Positions 43,791-53,033 of a DNA stretch of 64,000 nucleotides are shown one piece after another; the first letter of the stretch is position 1; each line of letters begins with the position of its first letter. Below the pieces are notes generated by a model. That model saw only the letters and a program-made list of their open reading frames with translations. It was not told the DNA's origin and did no database searches. The position numbers were made by a program, and so were the translations under genes. Origin of the DNA: an uncultured Pseudomonadota bacterium (lineage in GTDB: Bacteria; Pseudomonadota; Gammaproteobacteria; Burkholderiales; JALYOK01); contig CADEHE010000003.1 of NCBI GenBank assembly GCA_902826775.1, positions 186,001-250,000 of the forward strand. The letters are read 5' to 3'.

Positions 43791-46700
43791 CTACGAAACC
43801 AGTTTGAGGCTGGCGCCGCGCGAGGCCGCGGGGAACAGGAAACGCTTCTCGAAGTCGGTGGCCGTCAGGGGCTCGCTTAGCAGCATGCCCTGAATAATGT
43901 CGCAGCGCTGCTCCTCCAAGAACGCGGCCTGCTCGATCGTTTCCACGCCTTCCGCGACAACCTCCAGGCGCAGCGAATGCGCCAGCGCGATTATGCCGGC
44001 GACGATGGCGGCATCGTCGGCGTTTCGAGTCACATCCTTGGTGAAACTGCCGTCAATCTTGAGAAGATCGAGCGGCAGTTGCTTGAGGTAACCGAAGGAG
44101 GAATAACCGGTGCCGAAATCGTCTACGGTGAGACGCAAGCCCAACGCGCGCAGTTGCTTGAGCGATTCGAGCGATTCCGCCGCGCGCTCCATAATCGCCG
44201 TCTCGGTCAGTTCCAATTCCACTAGGGCCGGCGGGATTTGCGTGTCGCGCAGCACGCGCGCTACGCCATCGACAAAATCCGAACGCAGCAGCTGGCGCGC
44301 CGACACGTTTACCGCCACGCCGAAGTTGGCCCACTGGGCGCTGCGCCAGCGCTGCACTTGCTCGCAGGCGTTGCGCAACACCCATTCGCCGATGCTGCTA
44401 ATCAGCCCGTTATCCTCGGCGATTGGGATGAATTCACCCGGCAGAATGAGTCCTTCGGTGGCGTGCCGCCAACGCAGCAACGCCTCGACGCCGACAATCT
44501 TGCGTGTTTTCAGTTCTTGTTTCGGTTGGTAGCACAAGAACAATTCGCCGCGTTCGATCGCCTTGCGCAGCCCGGTCTCTAGCCACATGCGCCGCGTTGA
44601 GCTCTGCCCCATGTCGTCTTCGTAGTAGGCGAACCCCGAGCCGCTGCGCTTGGCGCGGTACATCGCGGTATCGGCATGCTTGAGCAAAGTGCCGGCGTCG
44701 GTCGAGTGCATCGGGCATAGAGCGATGCCAATACTGGCTTCGATGAAGATTTCATGCCCACCGATAAAAAACGGCGAAGATAGGCCGCTGGCGATCTTTT
44801 GTGCCACAGCCTCCGCCACTTTGCTGTTGGCAAGATCTTCCAGCACGACCACAAACTCGTCGCCGCCCAAGCGCGCGACCAGATCGTCCGAGCGCACGCT
44901 ATGGGTAATGCGCTGGGCGACCGCTTTCAGCAGACCGTCGCCAATGTCATGACCGAGCGAGTCGTTTATAACCTTGAAACGATCCAGATCGAGGAACAAT
45001 ACCGCGACGGAGCGGCCCTGTCGGTTCGACCGTGCCACCAAGCGATTCAAATGCTCCAGGAAACGCAGCCGGTTGGGCAGCGCAGTGAGCGAATCGTGAT
45101 ACGCGATGTGGCGCACGTGGCGCTCGGCACGCGCGGCTTCGACGATGCGCCGCACCCGTTGCGTAAGCACGCCAAAGTGGATCGGCTTGGGAATGTAGTC
45201 GGTCGCGCCACAGGCGAACGCGCGGTCGACCGAGTCGGTATCCTCCAGTGCGGTAATCATGACAATCGGCAGATGCGGAACCCGCTGACGGATCTCGGGT
45301 GCGGTGGCGAAACCATCCATGACCGGCATGACCGCATCCAGCAACACTAGATCAGGACTGACCTTGTTAAGCAAGCTAAGCGCCTGCTGACCGTTGATCG
45401 CCTCTTCTACCGCGAAACCCTCGGCTTCGAGGGCGTGCCTTAGTGCCGTACGCGTGCTGCGGTCGTCATCCGCCACCAAGATCAAACCGTCTTTCATCTG
45501 CGCTACCACCGGCGCAGCCGTCTTGCCAGCGCGATCTTGCTCTAGCACTTGTGCAACGCGAGCGTATTCCTGCTCAACCTGACCAACCAGTCGGACCAGC
45601 GCTTCGGCATCGTTCGTACCCACCGCGCTTTCCAACCGGGCCGCCGACTCCGCCAATGCCGCAGCGCCGATATTGGCGCTGCTCCCCTTGATGGCGTGCG
45701 CGACTTGGCGCAGTACCGTGGCGTCGCCGGTCGCGAGTGCTTCGCGCAGCTGCACCAAGTACCCGGGCGTATCGCCGAGAAACGCATCGATCATCGCGAC
45801 GACGCCGCTGCCCAGCGCGTCTCGCAGCTGCTCCGCGATCTTGTCGTCGATCGCAGGCAGTTGCGCCGATGTCTCTACCGCCTGTGGCTGCGGCGCTTCA
45901 GCCGCCGTAGTCTTGGACTTCGGCACCCAGACTTCCAGCGCTTGCTTGACGCGATCCAGACTCAGCGGTTTCACTAGCACGTCGTCCATGCCGGTGTCGC
46001 GGCAACGCTGCAAGTCCGACGCCTTGCTGTTGGCCGTCATCGCCAAAATCGGCACGCGCGTCCCGCCGGATTTTTCCAGCGCGCGGATTTTGGCCGTGGC
46101 TTCGTAGCCATCCATCACCGGCATGTGGCAATCCATCAAAATGACATCAAAACGGCCGCGTTCGGCCATTTGGACGCCTTCCGCACCGTCTTTTGCGATA
46201 GTTACGCTGTAGCCCATGCGGGAGAGAAAGCCTTGAGCAACGATCTGATTGGTCTTGTTGTCTTCGACAATGAGAGCCGTCTTGGTCTGTCTTGCCGCAC
46301 GATCGCTCCTAGCGGCGTTGCTGCCTGTATCTGCTTTTGGCAGGAGCGCTTCAAGCACACACTCCTTTACGTCGGGATAGCGTAGCGGTTTGCGTAAGCG
46401 CGCGACCACGCCCTGCCCTTGTAAAGCGCCCGCTTGCGTCGGGTCGATAAAGCGCGATACCAGAGCGATGCTCACTTCGCGCAATGTGTGATCACTACGC
46501 ACCCGTTTCAAGAAGTGATTCGCGCCCGTCGCCAAAGCGATGTCGTCGACGACGACCAAGCCGAACGGAACTCGCTGAGCCACGGCCTCGCGCATCGACT
46601 GCAGGGCGAAGTCTTCTCCTGCGACATGGACCACCTCCACCTTCCAGCCTAACAAGCACTCGCGGAGAAACTCTGTGGTGATGCCGCTCATGCCGACAAT

Positions 46701-48269
46701 GAGCGCCCGGGCGCGCAATTGCCCAAGGTCTTCGCCCTTGACTTCGCCAATGCGCTTGTCTTGCTGCAAGGCGATCTGGAACCAGAATGTGCTGCCTTGT
46801 CCGACGCGGCTGCGCAACCCCATTTTGCCGCCCATGAAGCCAACAATCTGTTTACAGATCGTCAAACCGAGGCCGCTGCCGCCGTATTTGCGCGTCGTCG
46901 AGCTATCGACTTGCGAGAACGACTTAAAGATCTGGTCATGATGTTCTTCCGCAATGCCAATGCCGGTATCCTGAACTTCAAACAAAACGCTAGAGGGATC
47001 ATTCGCAGCGCACTTGATTCGCAGCGCGACCTCGCCCATCTCGGTGAACTTCACGGCGTTGCCAAGCAGATTGACCAGGATCTGCCGCAGGCGCACTGGG
47101 TCGCCTACCACTGCGAGCGGAACGTCGGCAGCGATTGTGTAACCCAACTCCAAGTATTTCTGCTGCGCCGCGCCGACCACCAAATAGATCGCTTCTTCAA
47201 CCAATTCGCGCAAGTTGAACGAAACGCGCTCCAGTTCAATGCGGCCCGCTTCGCCGCGCGAGAAGTCAAGAATGTTGTTGATAAGCGCCAACAGCGCCTG
47301 CGCTGAGTTACGCGCGACATTCACGTAATCGTGCTGTTCGCGTGACATCTGGGTGTCGCGCAAGATCTCCAGCATGCCGAGCACGCCGTTCATGGGTGTG
47401 CGAATCTCATGGCTGACGCTAGTGGCAAACTCGGCCTTGACGCGCGCGCTCTCCAAGGCTTGATCACGCGCGACCATCAGCTCACGCTCGCGCTCTTCCA
47501 GCACTTGCATCATGTTGTTGAAGGCATGCCCCATGCCAGCGACTTCCTGCGGTCCCGCTATAGCCGCACGCAATTGATGCGCGCCGCGGTCAGCCGACTG
47601 CATCGTTTCCGCCAGCGCGCGCAAGGGTTTGGTCAGCCGGCGCGTCAAAGCTTGCAGCAACAAGACTAGGCCGGCCGCGCACACCAAAGAAATCGCGCCA
47701 TTGCTCAAGAAGATGTCGCGCGTCATCTTGTTCAAAGTTCGCTTTGACAGAACCACGCGCACCGCACCTAGGCGTTCTCTTCTCGGTTGGCTAACGAAGG
47801 GGGACTCCCCCTCCTCGCTTGAACTACCTGCGAACACCGGTGCGAGCAAAGTCCACGCGTCGCGCGCATCCAACTCGACCACCGGCGATTCAGGTTGAAC
47901 TGCAGCCCTGTGCGCAGCCGGCACGCGCTCCGACTTGGCGGCGCGCCGCACCAGGGTTTTTCCCTGCGCGTCGATAATCTCTACCGCGGCCACATCGGGG
48001 AAAGCGATCGTTGCCGCAACTGCCTCTTCCGCATTTTCGGGTGACCCGTAAGCCAAGCTCAACGCGCTCTGCTGAGCGAAGGTCTGCGCCACACGCAAAC
48101 CCTGGCTTACGAAGTTGTCACGCAGATTAGCTGCAACAAACCATGAGATGGCGACAGACGAGAGCACCGTCACAAATATGGTGCCCAGCACCAGTGCGGT
48201 GGTCAATTGCCGGTGAATACTTCCGGCGCCCAAGGCGGCGAGCCATCTGCGCAGCATCCGCATCGTCAT
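43791..48269 (-). CDS. Hybrid sensor kinase with HPt, GGDEF and EAL domains
   Basis: A 1492-residue inner-membrane signalling protein. Order: helix 21-45, periplasmic sensor to about 187, helix 190-207, HAMP to 265, HisKA (His287 in [12 protein letters not shown]), HATPase (N box 400-410, GSGLGL 464-469), a degenerate receiver (520-640), a receiver with Asp713, HPt (His858), a receiver with Asp978, GGDEF (1135-1139, with the RxxD I-site at 1126-1129), and EAL (EALLR at 1262, DDFGTGYSS intact). It can in principle run an internal phosphorelay that controls both synthesis and breakdown of c-di-GMP. Its ATG overlaps the stop of the substrate-binding protein gene, so its sensory input may come through that protein. 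Confidence 0.93.
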   Translation of the reverse strand: MTMRMLRRWLAALGAGSIHRQLTTALVLGTIFVTVLSSVAISWFVAANLRDNFVSQGLRVAQTFAQQSALSLAYGSPENAEEAVAATIAFPDVAAVEIIDAQGKTLVRRAAKSERVPAAHRAAVQPESPVVELDARDAWTLLAPVFAGSSSEEGESPFVSQPRRERLGAVRVVLSKRTLNKMTRDIFLSNGAISLVCAAGLVLLLQALTRRLTKPLRALAETMQSADRGAHQLRAAIAGPQEVAGMGHAFNNMMQVLEERERELMVARDQALESARVKAEFATSVSHEIRTPMNGVLGMLEILRDTQMSREQHDYVNVARNSAQALLALINNILDFSRGEAGRIELERVSFNLRELVEEAIYLVVGAAQQKYLELGYTIAADVPLAVVGDPVRLRQILVNLLGNAVKFTEMGEVALRIKCAANDPSSVLFEVQDTGIGIAEEHHDQIFKSFSQVDSSTTRKYGGSGLGLTICKQIVGFMGGKMGLRSRVGQGSTFWFQIALQQDKRIGEVKGEDLGQLRARALIVGMSGITTEFLRECLLGWKVEVVHVAGEDFALQSMREAVAQRVPFGLVVVDDIALATGANHFLKRVRSDHTLREVSIALVSRFIDPTQAGALQGQGVVARLRKPLRYPDVKECVLEALLPKADTGSNAARSDRAARQTKTALIVEDNKTNQIVAQGFLSRMGYSVTIAKDGAEGVQMAERGRFDVILMDCHMPVMDGYEATAKIRALEKSGGTRVPILAMTANSKASDLQRCRDTGMDDVLVKPLSLDRVKQALEVWVPKSKTTAAEAPQPQAVETSAQLPAIDDKIAEQLRDALGSGVVAMIDAFLGDTPGYLVQLREALATGDATVLRQVAHAIKGSSANIGAAALAESAARLESAVGTNDAEALVRLVGQVEQEYARVAQVLEQDRAGKTAAPVVAQMKDGLILVADDDRSTRTALRHALEAEGFAVEEAINGQQALSLLNKVSPDLVLLDAVMPVMDGFATAPEIRQRVPHLPIVMITALEDTDSVDRAFACGATDYIPKPIHFGVLTQRVRRIVEAARAERHVRHIAYHDSLTALPNRLRFLEHLNRLVARSNRQGRSVAVLFLDLDRFKVINDSLGHDIGDGLLKAVAQRITHSVRSDDLVARLGGDEFVVVLEDLANSKVAEAVAQKIASGLSSPFFIGGHEIFIEASIGIALCPMHSTDAGTLLKHADTAMYRAKRSGSGFAYYEDDMGQSSTRRMWLETGLRKAIERGELFLCYQPKQELKTRKIVGVEALLRWRHATEGLILPGEFIPIAEDNGLISSIGEWVLRNACEQVQRWRSAQWANFGVAVNVSARQLLRSDFVDGVARVLRDTQIPPALVELELTETAIMERAAESLESLKQLRALGLRLTVDDFGTGYSSFGYLKQLPLDLLKIDGSFTKDVTRNADDAAIVAGIIALAHSLRLEVVAEGVETIEQAAFLEEQRCDIIQGMLLSEPLTATDFEKRFLFPAASRGASLKLVS

Positions 48270-49207
48270 TGTTCCGGAAACACCGCGTCGAAGCCGGTGC
48301 GGGTGGCCGTCACGCCCAGGTGCGCGGCAGTGCGCGTATTAAGTGCCCGCTTCAGGCGTCGTGCGGGATGCACGACTCCCGGTGTCGGGCTTTGGCTCAG
48401 TTGCGCCAGTTCACGCCCTAGCCCAACATTGTCTGGATAGAGCGCGAACAACGCACCCTTCTTCACATGCGGCAAGCTGCTGGAGAACACTACCAGCTCA
48501 CGGTCCCAAGCCAAGCGCAGCACAAGCGGCAGTACCACGCTGTCGTCGACGATGTTGGAATCCTGCAATAGCCAGAGGCCGTCGCGTTTGGCGTCCAGCG
48601 CCTCCAGTTGACGGCCGTGCTCGCGCGCAGAGGCTCGCACATCGTCGGCCGGCTGGGCGATCAACTCCACTCCACGCGCGCGCGCCTGTTCCTGCGCCAA
48701 GTCGACCAACCAGCCGCTTTGTGCCGGACTGAATACGGTGAATACGCGCCGCACCTGGGGCGCCAGTTGACGCAATACGGCGAACAGCTGATCGGTGTCC
48801 GGCGTTAGGCTAATCGAGGAGGCATGTTTGATTTCCGGCGACGGTGCCAGCACCGCTCCGCCAAATACGACCTGTACCTCAGGCCCCAATGCGGCTGCCG
48901 CCTTGATCGCTTTGCGTCCCAGGATGATCGCTTTTTTGATTCCGCTCTGCCGCAAGAACCCCCCTAAGCCGCCAGCGCCCACTTCAGTTTCGAGACACAC
49001 CGGCACCACGCTCGCGCCCCCCACTTCGCGCACGCCTTGCACCATTTGCGCAAATACAGTGCGGTAGGGTTCTGCCAATTCCGGATACACCACCGCCACC
49101 AGCGCATCTTGCCCCAAGGCGACGGTACCGGACGTTGCCATGAGCGATGCCCACGCCAACGCGCTGCGGCGCAAGAACGCGCGCCGATTGATGCGGCAAA
49201 TAGACAA
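48266..49207 (-). CDS. Periplasmic ABC-type substrate-binding protein (PF04392-like)
   Basis: The 313-residue protein begins with a Tat-like signal (NRRAFLRRSALAWASLMA) and a two-lobed binding fold (VVYPELAEPYRTVFAQMVQGVRE; later RRVFTVFSPAQSGWLVDLAQEQ; VFSSSLPHVKKGALFALYP). No ATPase or permease gene accompanies it; instead it lies between a TonB receptor and the membrane kinase and overlaps the latter by four bases. A sensor-accessory role is therefore more likely than transport. The start is TTG at 49207 with GAGGG seven bases upstream. Confidence 0.82.
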   Translation of the reverse strand: MSICRINRRAFLRRSALAWASLMATSGTVALGQDALVAVVYPELAEPYRTVFAQMVQGVREVGGASVVPVCLETEVGAGGLGGFLRQSGIKKAIILGRKAIKAAAALGPEVQVVFGGAVLAPSPEIKHASSISLTPDTDQLFAVLRQLAPQVRRVFTVFSPAQSGWLVDLAQEQARARGVELIAQPADDVRASAREHGRQLEALDAKRDGLWLLQDSNIVDDSVVLPLVLRLAWDRELVVFSSSLPHVKKGALFALYPDNVGLGRELAQLSQSPTPGVVHPARRLKRALNTRTAAHLGVTATRTGFDAVFPEQ

Positions 49208-49216
49208 CGTAAGCCC

Positions 49217-51301
49217 TCAGAACTGCCGGCGTATGTCAAAACGCAGCGCGCGGCCAGCCAGCGGCAAGTCGTCGGGAATTAAGCCAGGCGCGGGACTAGG
49301 CTCAGCTGCGTTCTCATCGAATGCGTTGCGCAGCGACAGCGCGAATTCCCAGTTGCGATCTTTGCCAGGCCGGTGCACCAGTGTGAAATCCGTCAGCGTG
49401 TAACCATCCAGCGCCGGACGCGCGTCACCGGGCGCCCGCTCGCGCCTGGATATCCACTTGACTTGCGAGTCTAACGACCACTGCGGCGCAAAGCGCCAGT
49501 CGAGGCGCAAATAGGCTTGACGGCGTGGAGCATTGCCAGGATCTTGGTCGGTCTCCACGTCTTTTGAGCGTTGCATTGCCGCATGACCGCTCAAACGCAG
49601 CGCATCACTCATCTCCCAACTTGCTTCGACCTCCAATCCATTTGCGCGCAGCTTGCCGGCGTTCTGCGCAGTTTGCGTGGTGGATGGAGCCGGATCTGGC
49701 ACCAAACGCAGGAAGCGATTTATCTCGTAGTGAAACAGATTGAGATTCACCGCCAGCCTTTGCGCCGGGCGATAGGCGAAAGCCAATTCGACGCTCTCAA
49801 TCGTCTCGGGTTGCAGGTCCGGGTTGCCGAGCGCCACGGGGTTGTTGATGTTGTACAGTTCTTGGAACGATGGCGCCCGGAAGGCACGGCCCAAGAGCAA
49901 TTTGGAGGTCAAGTTATAACGTGTGTCCCACACTAGAGCCAAACGCGGGTTCACCGTATTGCCGACATCGGAGTAGTGGTCGGCGCGCACACCAGCGGTC
50001 AATGTCCAATCCGGGCGCAAGCTCCATTCGTCTTGCACGAAGGCGTAAGTAATTTTGCGATCTTCGGTGCGTACGAACGGAGCGGTACTAGTGACGTCCA
50101 CCACCGAACCTAGCGGAACCGGCAGCCCGATCGGGTTCTGACTGAAGTTTTTCGTTTCACGCACTTTGTAGAGATCATCGACGTTGATGCCCGTGCCCAT
50201 GCGCAATTTGTGGCCCGGCAGTCCATCATACTGCGCGATGACGCTCAAGCGCGTGTGGCGCTCGTACACATCGGGATTGCCTATGACGCCGTCGGGGAAC
50301 GCGCCACCAAACGAATTCTTGGGAAACAAGAACAGGTCTGACTTTGTTGTGACGTCGAAAAAACTTGCTTGCGCCTGCACTTCCCAGTTGCGTGCTAGAT
50401 CTTGAGTCGTGTAGGTCAGATCCATGTTGAGACGATCGCTCTCGCCCTTACCGCGGGGATCTAGCGCCTGCGCGGCACCGACCCCGGTGCCGACATTGCG
50501 CCGCCCTTGGTAGCCAGTTCGAAAGCGCCATTTGGCAACGCTCAAATCGAGGCGCAAATCGACGTGGTCGCGTCCGGTTTCCACCGGGCCGGGCGCTTGG
50601 CTGGCGTTGCTGCCCAGCAGCGCATCGAACGCCGTCTGCGCGTCAGCGTTTACAGTATTTCGGAACCCGCCGGTTTTGCCGATCTCAAGGGTAACCGCCG
50701 CATCCATCGCGCCCCACTTGCCGCCGTGCAACAACCACGCTTCACCGGTGTTGAACGATCCGAAGCCTAAGCCCACATCAGTGCCCGGGATATCTTGCGC
50801 TGTCTTGGTCACAATATTGACCACACCCGCAAATGCGTCGGCGCCATAAAGCGCGGAGCCGGGACCACGAATGATCTCGATGCGCTTAATGCTATTCACG
50901 GGCATGCCACCCCATGCCTGGCTGCGATCACCGATGAATACGTTGGTAATAGGAATACCATTGATCAGCACCAGAACCTGCGGATTGAGCTGCGAGTAGA
51001 TGCCGCGGATGACATAAATCGGGTTGTAGCCGCCGGGAGAAACCGAGACATGTAATCCGGGAACGCCGCGCAGCACTTCGTCCAGGTCTGTTGCCCCAGT
51101 CGCCCGGATATCTTCCGCCGTAATCACAGAGGCCACTGACGGTGCGCGCACCAACGACTGCCGTGTTCCGGTCGCAATGCTCACTGTATCTTTATCGCCA
51201 TAGGTCGCAAGCAGATCGTCTTCTTGGTCAGCGAAGCTGCTTTGGACGCCCAAGCATAGCCCTACTAAGATCACCGATTGCCTAAGTTGTTTTAGTCGCA
51301 T
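49217..51301 (-). CDS. TonB-dependent outer-membrane receptor
   Basis: The 694-residue protein has a signal peptide (ends near SFA), a plug domain (APSVASVITAEDIRATGATDLDEVLRGVPGLHVS; GGMPVNSIKRIEIIRGPGSALYGADAFAGVVNIVTK) and a beta barrel ending in Phe (FDIRRQF), as in all such receptors. The plug looks like the colicin I/vitamin B12 receptor group. No cobalamin riboswitch or Fur box is evident in the 106 bases upstream. It starts a unit with the binding protein and the hybrid kinase, only nine bases away. Confidence 0.92.
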   Translation of the reverse strand: MRLKQLRQSVILVGLCLGVQSSFADQEDDLLATYGDKDTVSIATGTRQSLVRAPSVASVITAEDIRATGATDLDEVLRGVPGLHVSVSPGGYNPIYVIRGIYSQLNPQVLVLINGIPITNVFIGDRSQAWGGMPVNSIKRIEIIRGPGSALYGADAFAGVVNIVTKTAQDIPGTDVGLGFGSFNTGEAWLLHGGKWGAMDAAVTLEIGKTGGFRNTVNADAQTAFDALLGSNASQAPGPVETGRDHVDLRLDLSVAKWRFRTGYQGRRNVGTGVGAAQALDPRGKGESDRLNMDLTYTTQDLARNWEVQAQASFFDVTTKSDLFLFPKNSFGGAFPDGVIGNPDVYERHTRLSVIAQYDGLPGHKLRMGTGINVDDLYKVRETKNFSQNPIGLPVPLGSVVDVTSTAPFVRTEDRKITYAFVQDEWSLRPDWTLTAGVRADHYSDVGNTVNPRLALVWDTRYNLTSKLLLGRAFRAPSFQELYNINNPVALGNPDLQPETIESVELAFAYRPAQRLAVNLNLFHYEINRFLRLVPDPAPSTTQTAQNAGKLRANGLEVEASWEMSDALRLSGHAAMQRSKDVETDQDPGNAPRRQAYLRLDWRFAPQWSLDSQVKWISRRERAPGDARPALDGYTLTDFTLVHRPGKDRNWEFALSLRNAFDENAAEPSPAPGLIPDDLPLAGRALRFDIRRQF

Positions 51302-51407
51302 AGGTAGCTCCGTCGACAGTTGTGCGATCGATCCTAAGTTGTTCTGTTAGCAGGCAAGTCCAAGAGAAGCGCTGCTTCAACCATGCAATTCGGGGTTAAG
51401 CGCTCGA

Positions 51408-52205
51408 TCACCAAACACGTTCTGGCACTCCTAGGTAGCTGACGCGGTCACACGACAAAGGGAAAAAAGCGCCTTCGGGTTTTACGCTCGCATCGACGAA
51501 GCATGGCAGCATGCCCGCGACAAAGCACGGGATGAAGTACAGGTAGTGCTCGCGCGCACTAAAACCCATATCCGCAGTCAGCGCGGCCGATAGCGCGGCA
51601 AAATTCATGCGTAGACGATAACGGCCTTCTAACAATACGCGCTCCACGTCGAACGCCAAGCGCACAAACGGCTGCTGATCCAATCCCTGTTCTGCAGCGA
51701 GTTTCATCATTGGTCCAATGCGTTCATCCACACCTACAATCGGGCGCCCGTAACCGGGAATGCCCCGATACTTGTCGATTTGCCATTTTACAATGTCAAC
51801 GAGATTGGCTCCAGCCTCCTGCTGCTGCTTGCTTTTCTGAAAGAAGTCGATACAGCGAATCACCGGCCTGCCGCCGTAGATGGTCGCCTCCGACACCGCC
51901 ATGGCCGCGCTGATGGCTAGGCTGCCGGTGCTGCGAACGCTGCCGGCAACTGCCGCCACCCGATTGTTCCACAGGCGGGGATCGGGATAGCTGGTGTAGG
52001 TCCAAATCCGGTGCAACACGGTCAACTGAGCCGGACTGAATCTGCGGCCGGTAATGCCGAACACGTACAAGCCCATCCAGTCCAAATCGGACAAGTCGTG
52101 GTGCAAATCGTGACCACGAAAGACCGTGCGCTGGCCGGGAAACCACCCGCCCATCTGCGTGACCAAGCGATCCATGCTCGCTTCCAACTGCCGCGGTCCG
52201 TTCAT
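51408..52205 (-). CDS. Citrate-synthase-fold protein with replaced catalytic residues (second copy)
   Basis: The 265-residue product resembles the small domain and active-site region of citrate synthases (LSDLDWMGLYVFGITGRRFSP; AAVAGSVRSTGSLAISAAM). The three catalytic positions differ: the His of the HGGA motif is Tyr110 (TIYGGRP), the His of the GFGHR motif is Arg154 (GYGRP), and the Asp of NVDF is Asn201 (RMNF). It is much shorter than the usual 370-430 residues. AGGA precedes the ATG. It follows a similar short gene by 12 bases. Standard citrate-synthase chemistry is not expected. Confidence 0.75.
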   Translation of the reverse strand: MNGPRQLEASMDRLVTQMGGWFPGQRTVFRGHDLHHDLSDLDWMGLYVFGITGRRFSPAQLTVLHRIWTYTSYPDPRLWNNRVAAVAGSVRSTGSLAISAAMAVSEATIYGGRPVIRCIDFFQKSKQQQEAGANLVDIVKWQIDKYRGIPGYGRPIVGVDERIGPMMKLAAEQGLDQQPFVRLAFDVERVLLEGRYRLRMNFAALSAALTADMGFSAREHYLYFIPCFVAGMLPCFVDASVKPEGAFFPLSCDRVSYLGVPERVW

Positions 52206-52217
52206 TACGTCCTTTCC

Positions 52218-53033
52218 CTACGTTGCCAGGCGTGGCCCGGGGTCGTTCGTCACGTTTAAGCCATCGCGGTAGAACGGGTACTTGCCAACCCCGTGCTCCT
52301 CCTGCTCCAACGCGTGCGCGGCCGCTCCCGGCAGGCGCAATAGCAGGAACAGCATTTCTCCTTCGCGCGCGCTCAACCCAAGCTGTTGCAGCGCAGCTGC
52401 CGCAACGCCCGACATGGCCAACGGCGCGTTTGCCGCAGTTTCGAGCGCGAGGCGATGTTGTTGCAGCCATGCCAACTCTCCGCTGGGAGCGCCAATTTGA
52501 GCCAAATACTGTAACGTTTGCCGTACCGGCAGCGCGCAGCTTGCGCCGTGCGGATCGAAGCCGGGCGCATGCTCGATCTGCGGCCAAATATCCACCCGCT
52601 CCTCTACTTCCGGATGCTGCAGCGCCGCTTGCCACGCTTCCAGGCGCATCCCAGCGCGGCGCCAGAGTTGCATGGCGAGCGCCACCTCATGCGCGCCTCC
52701 GAGTTGACCTGCGCCGGCGGCCAACGCCGCCATCAAGCATGAGGCGTAGGTCGATCCGGCCACGCCACCGTTCATTGCCGCACTGACGCTCGCGTCGCGC
52801 GGTCCCGGATTTGCCAGCGCTACAGCGAGCGCTTCCAGCAGCGCGGCTTGCCAGCGGGCGGGCCGCTCGCCACGGAACAGCAGAAACAAGTATTCCGTCC
52901 ATGAGGCTTTGCGCAACAAGTCGCCGTACACATCGTAACCGGCGCACCAGCAGCGCTGCGCCGCAAAAGCGTTGTCCGGCTCAGCCTGCTCGCGCCAGAT
53001 GCGGGTGTGGATGCTATCGCGCTGCTCGCTCAC
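52218..53033 (-). CDS. Citrate-synthase/citryl-CoA lyase-fold protein with replaced catalytic residues (first copy)
   Basis: The 271-residue product starts with GTG overlapping the stop of the ThDP enzyme gene (GTGA). Family features are DVYGDLLRKASWTEYLFLLFRGERP, ASVSAAMNGGVAGSTYASCLMAAL and the terminal LRLPGAAAHALEQEEHG. The HGGA catalytic His is Leu111 (QLGGAH), the GFGHR His is missing (GFDPHG, near 159), and no Asp occupies the NVDF position (NAPLAMSG). The length fits the small citryl-CoA lyase branch. It is paralogous to the next gene and could pair with it as a heteromer (inference). Confidence 0.75.
   Translation of the reverse strand: MSEQRDSIHTRIWREQAEPDNAFAAQRCWCAGYDVYGDLLRKASWTEYLFLLFRGERPARWQAALLEALAVALANPGPRDASVSAAMNGGVAGSTYASCLMAALAAGAGQLGGAHEVALAMQLWRRAGMRLEAWQAALQHPEVEERVDIWPQIEHAPGFDPHGASCALPVRQTLQYLAQIGAPSGELAWLQQHRLALETAANAPLAMSGVAAAALQQLGLSAREGEMLFLLLRLPGAAAHALEQEEHGVGKYPFYRDGLNVTNDPGPRLAT

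Noticed and set aside
51302..51407. Cobalamin riboswitch or Fur box before the TonB receptor gene
   Set aside because: Only 106 bases are available and no B12-box or Fur-like dyad is visible.
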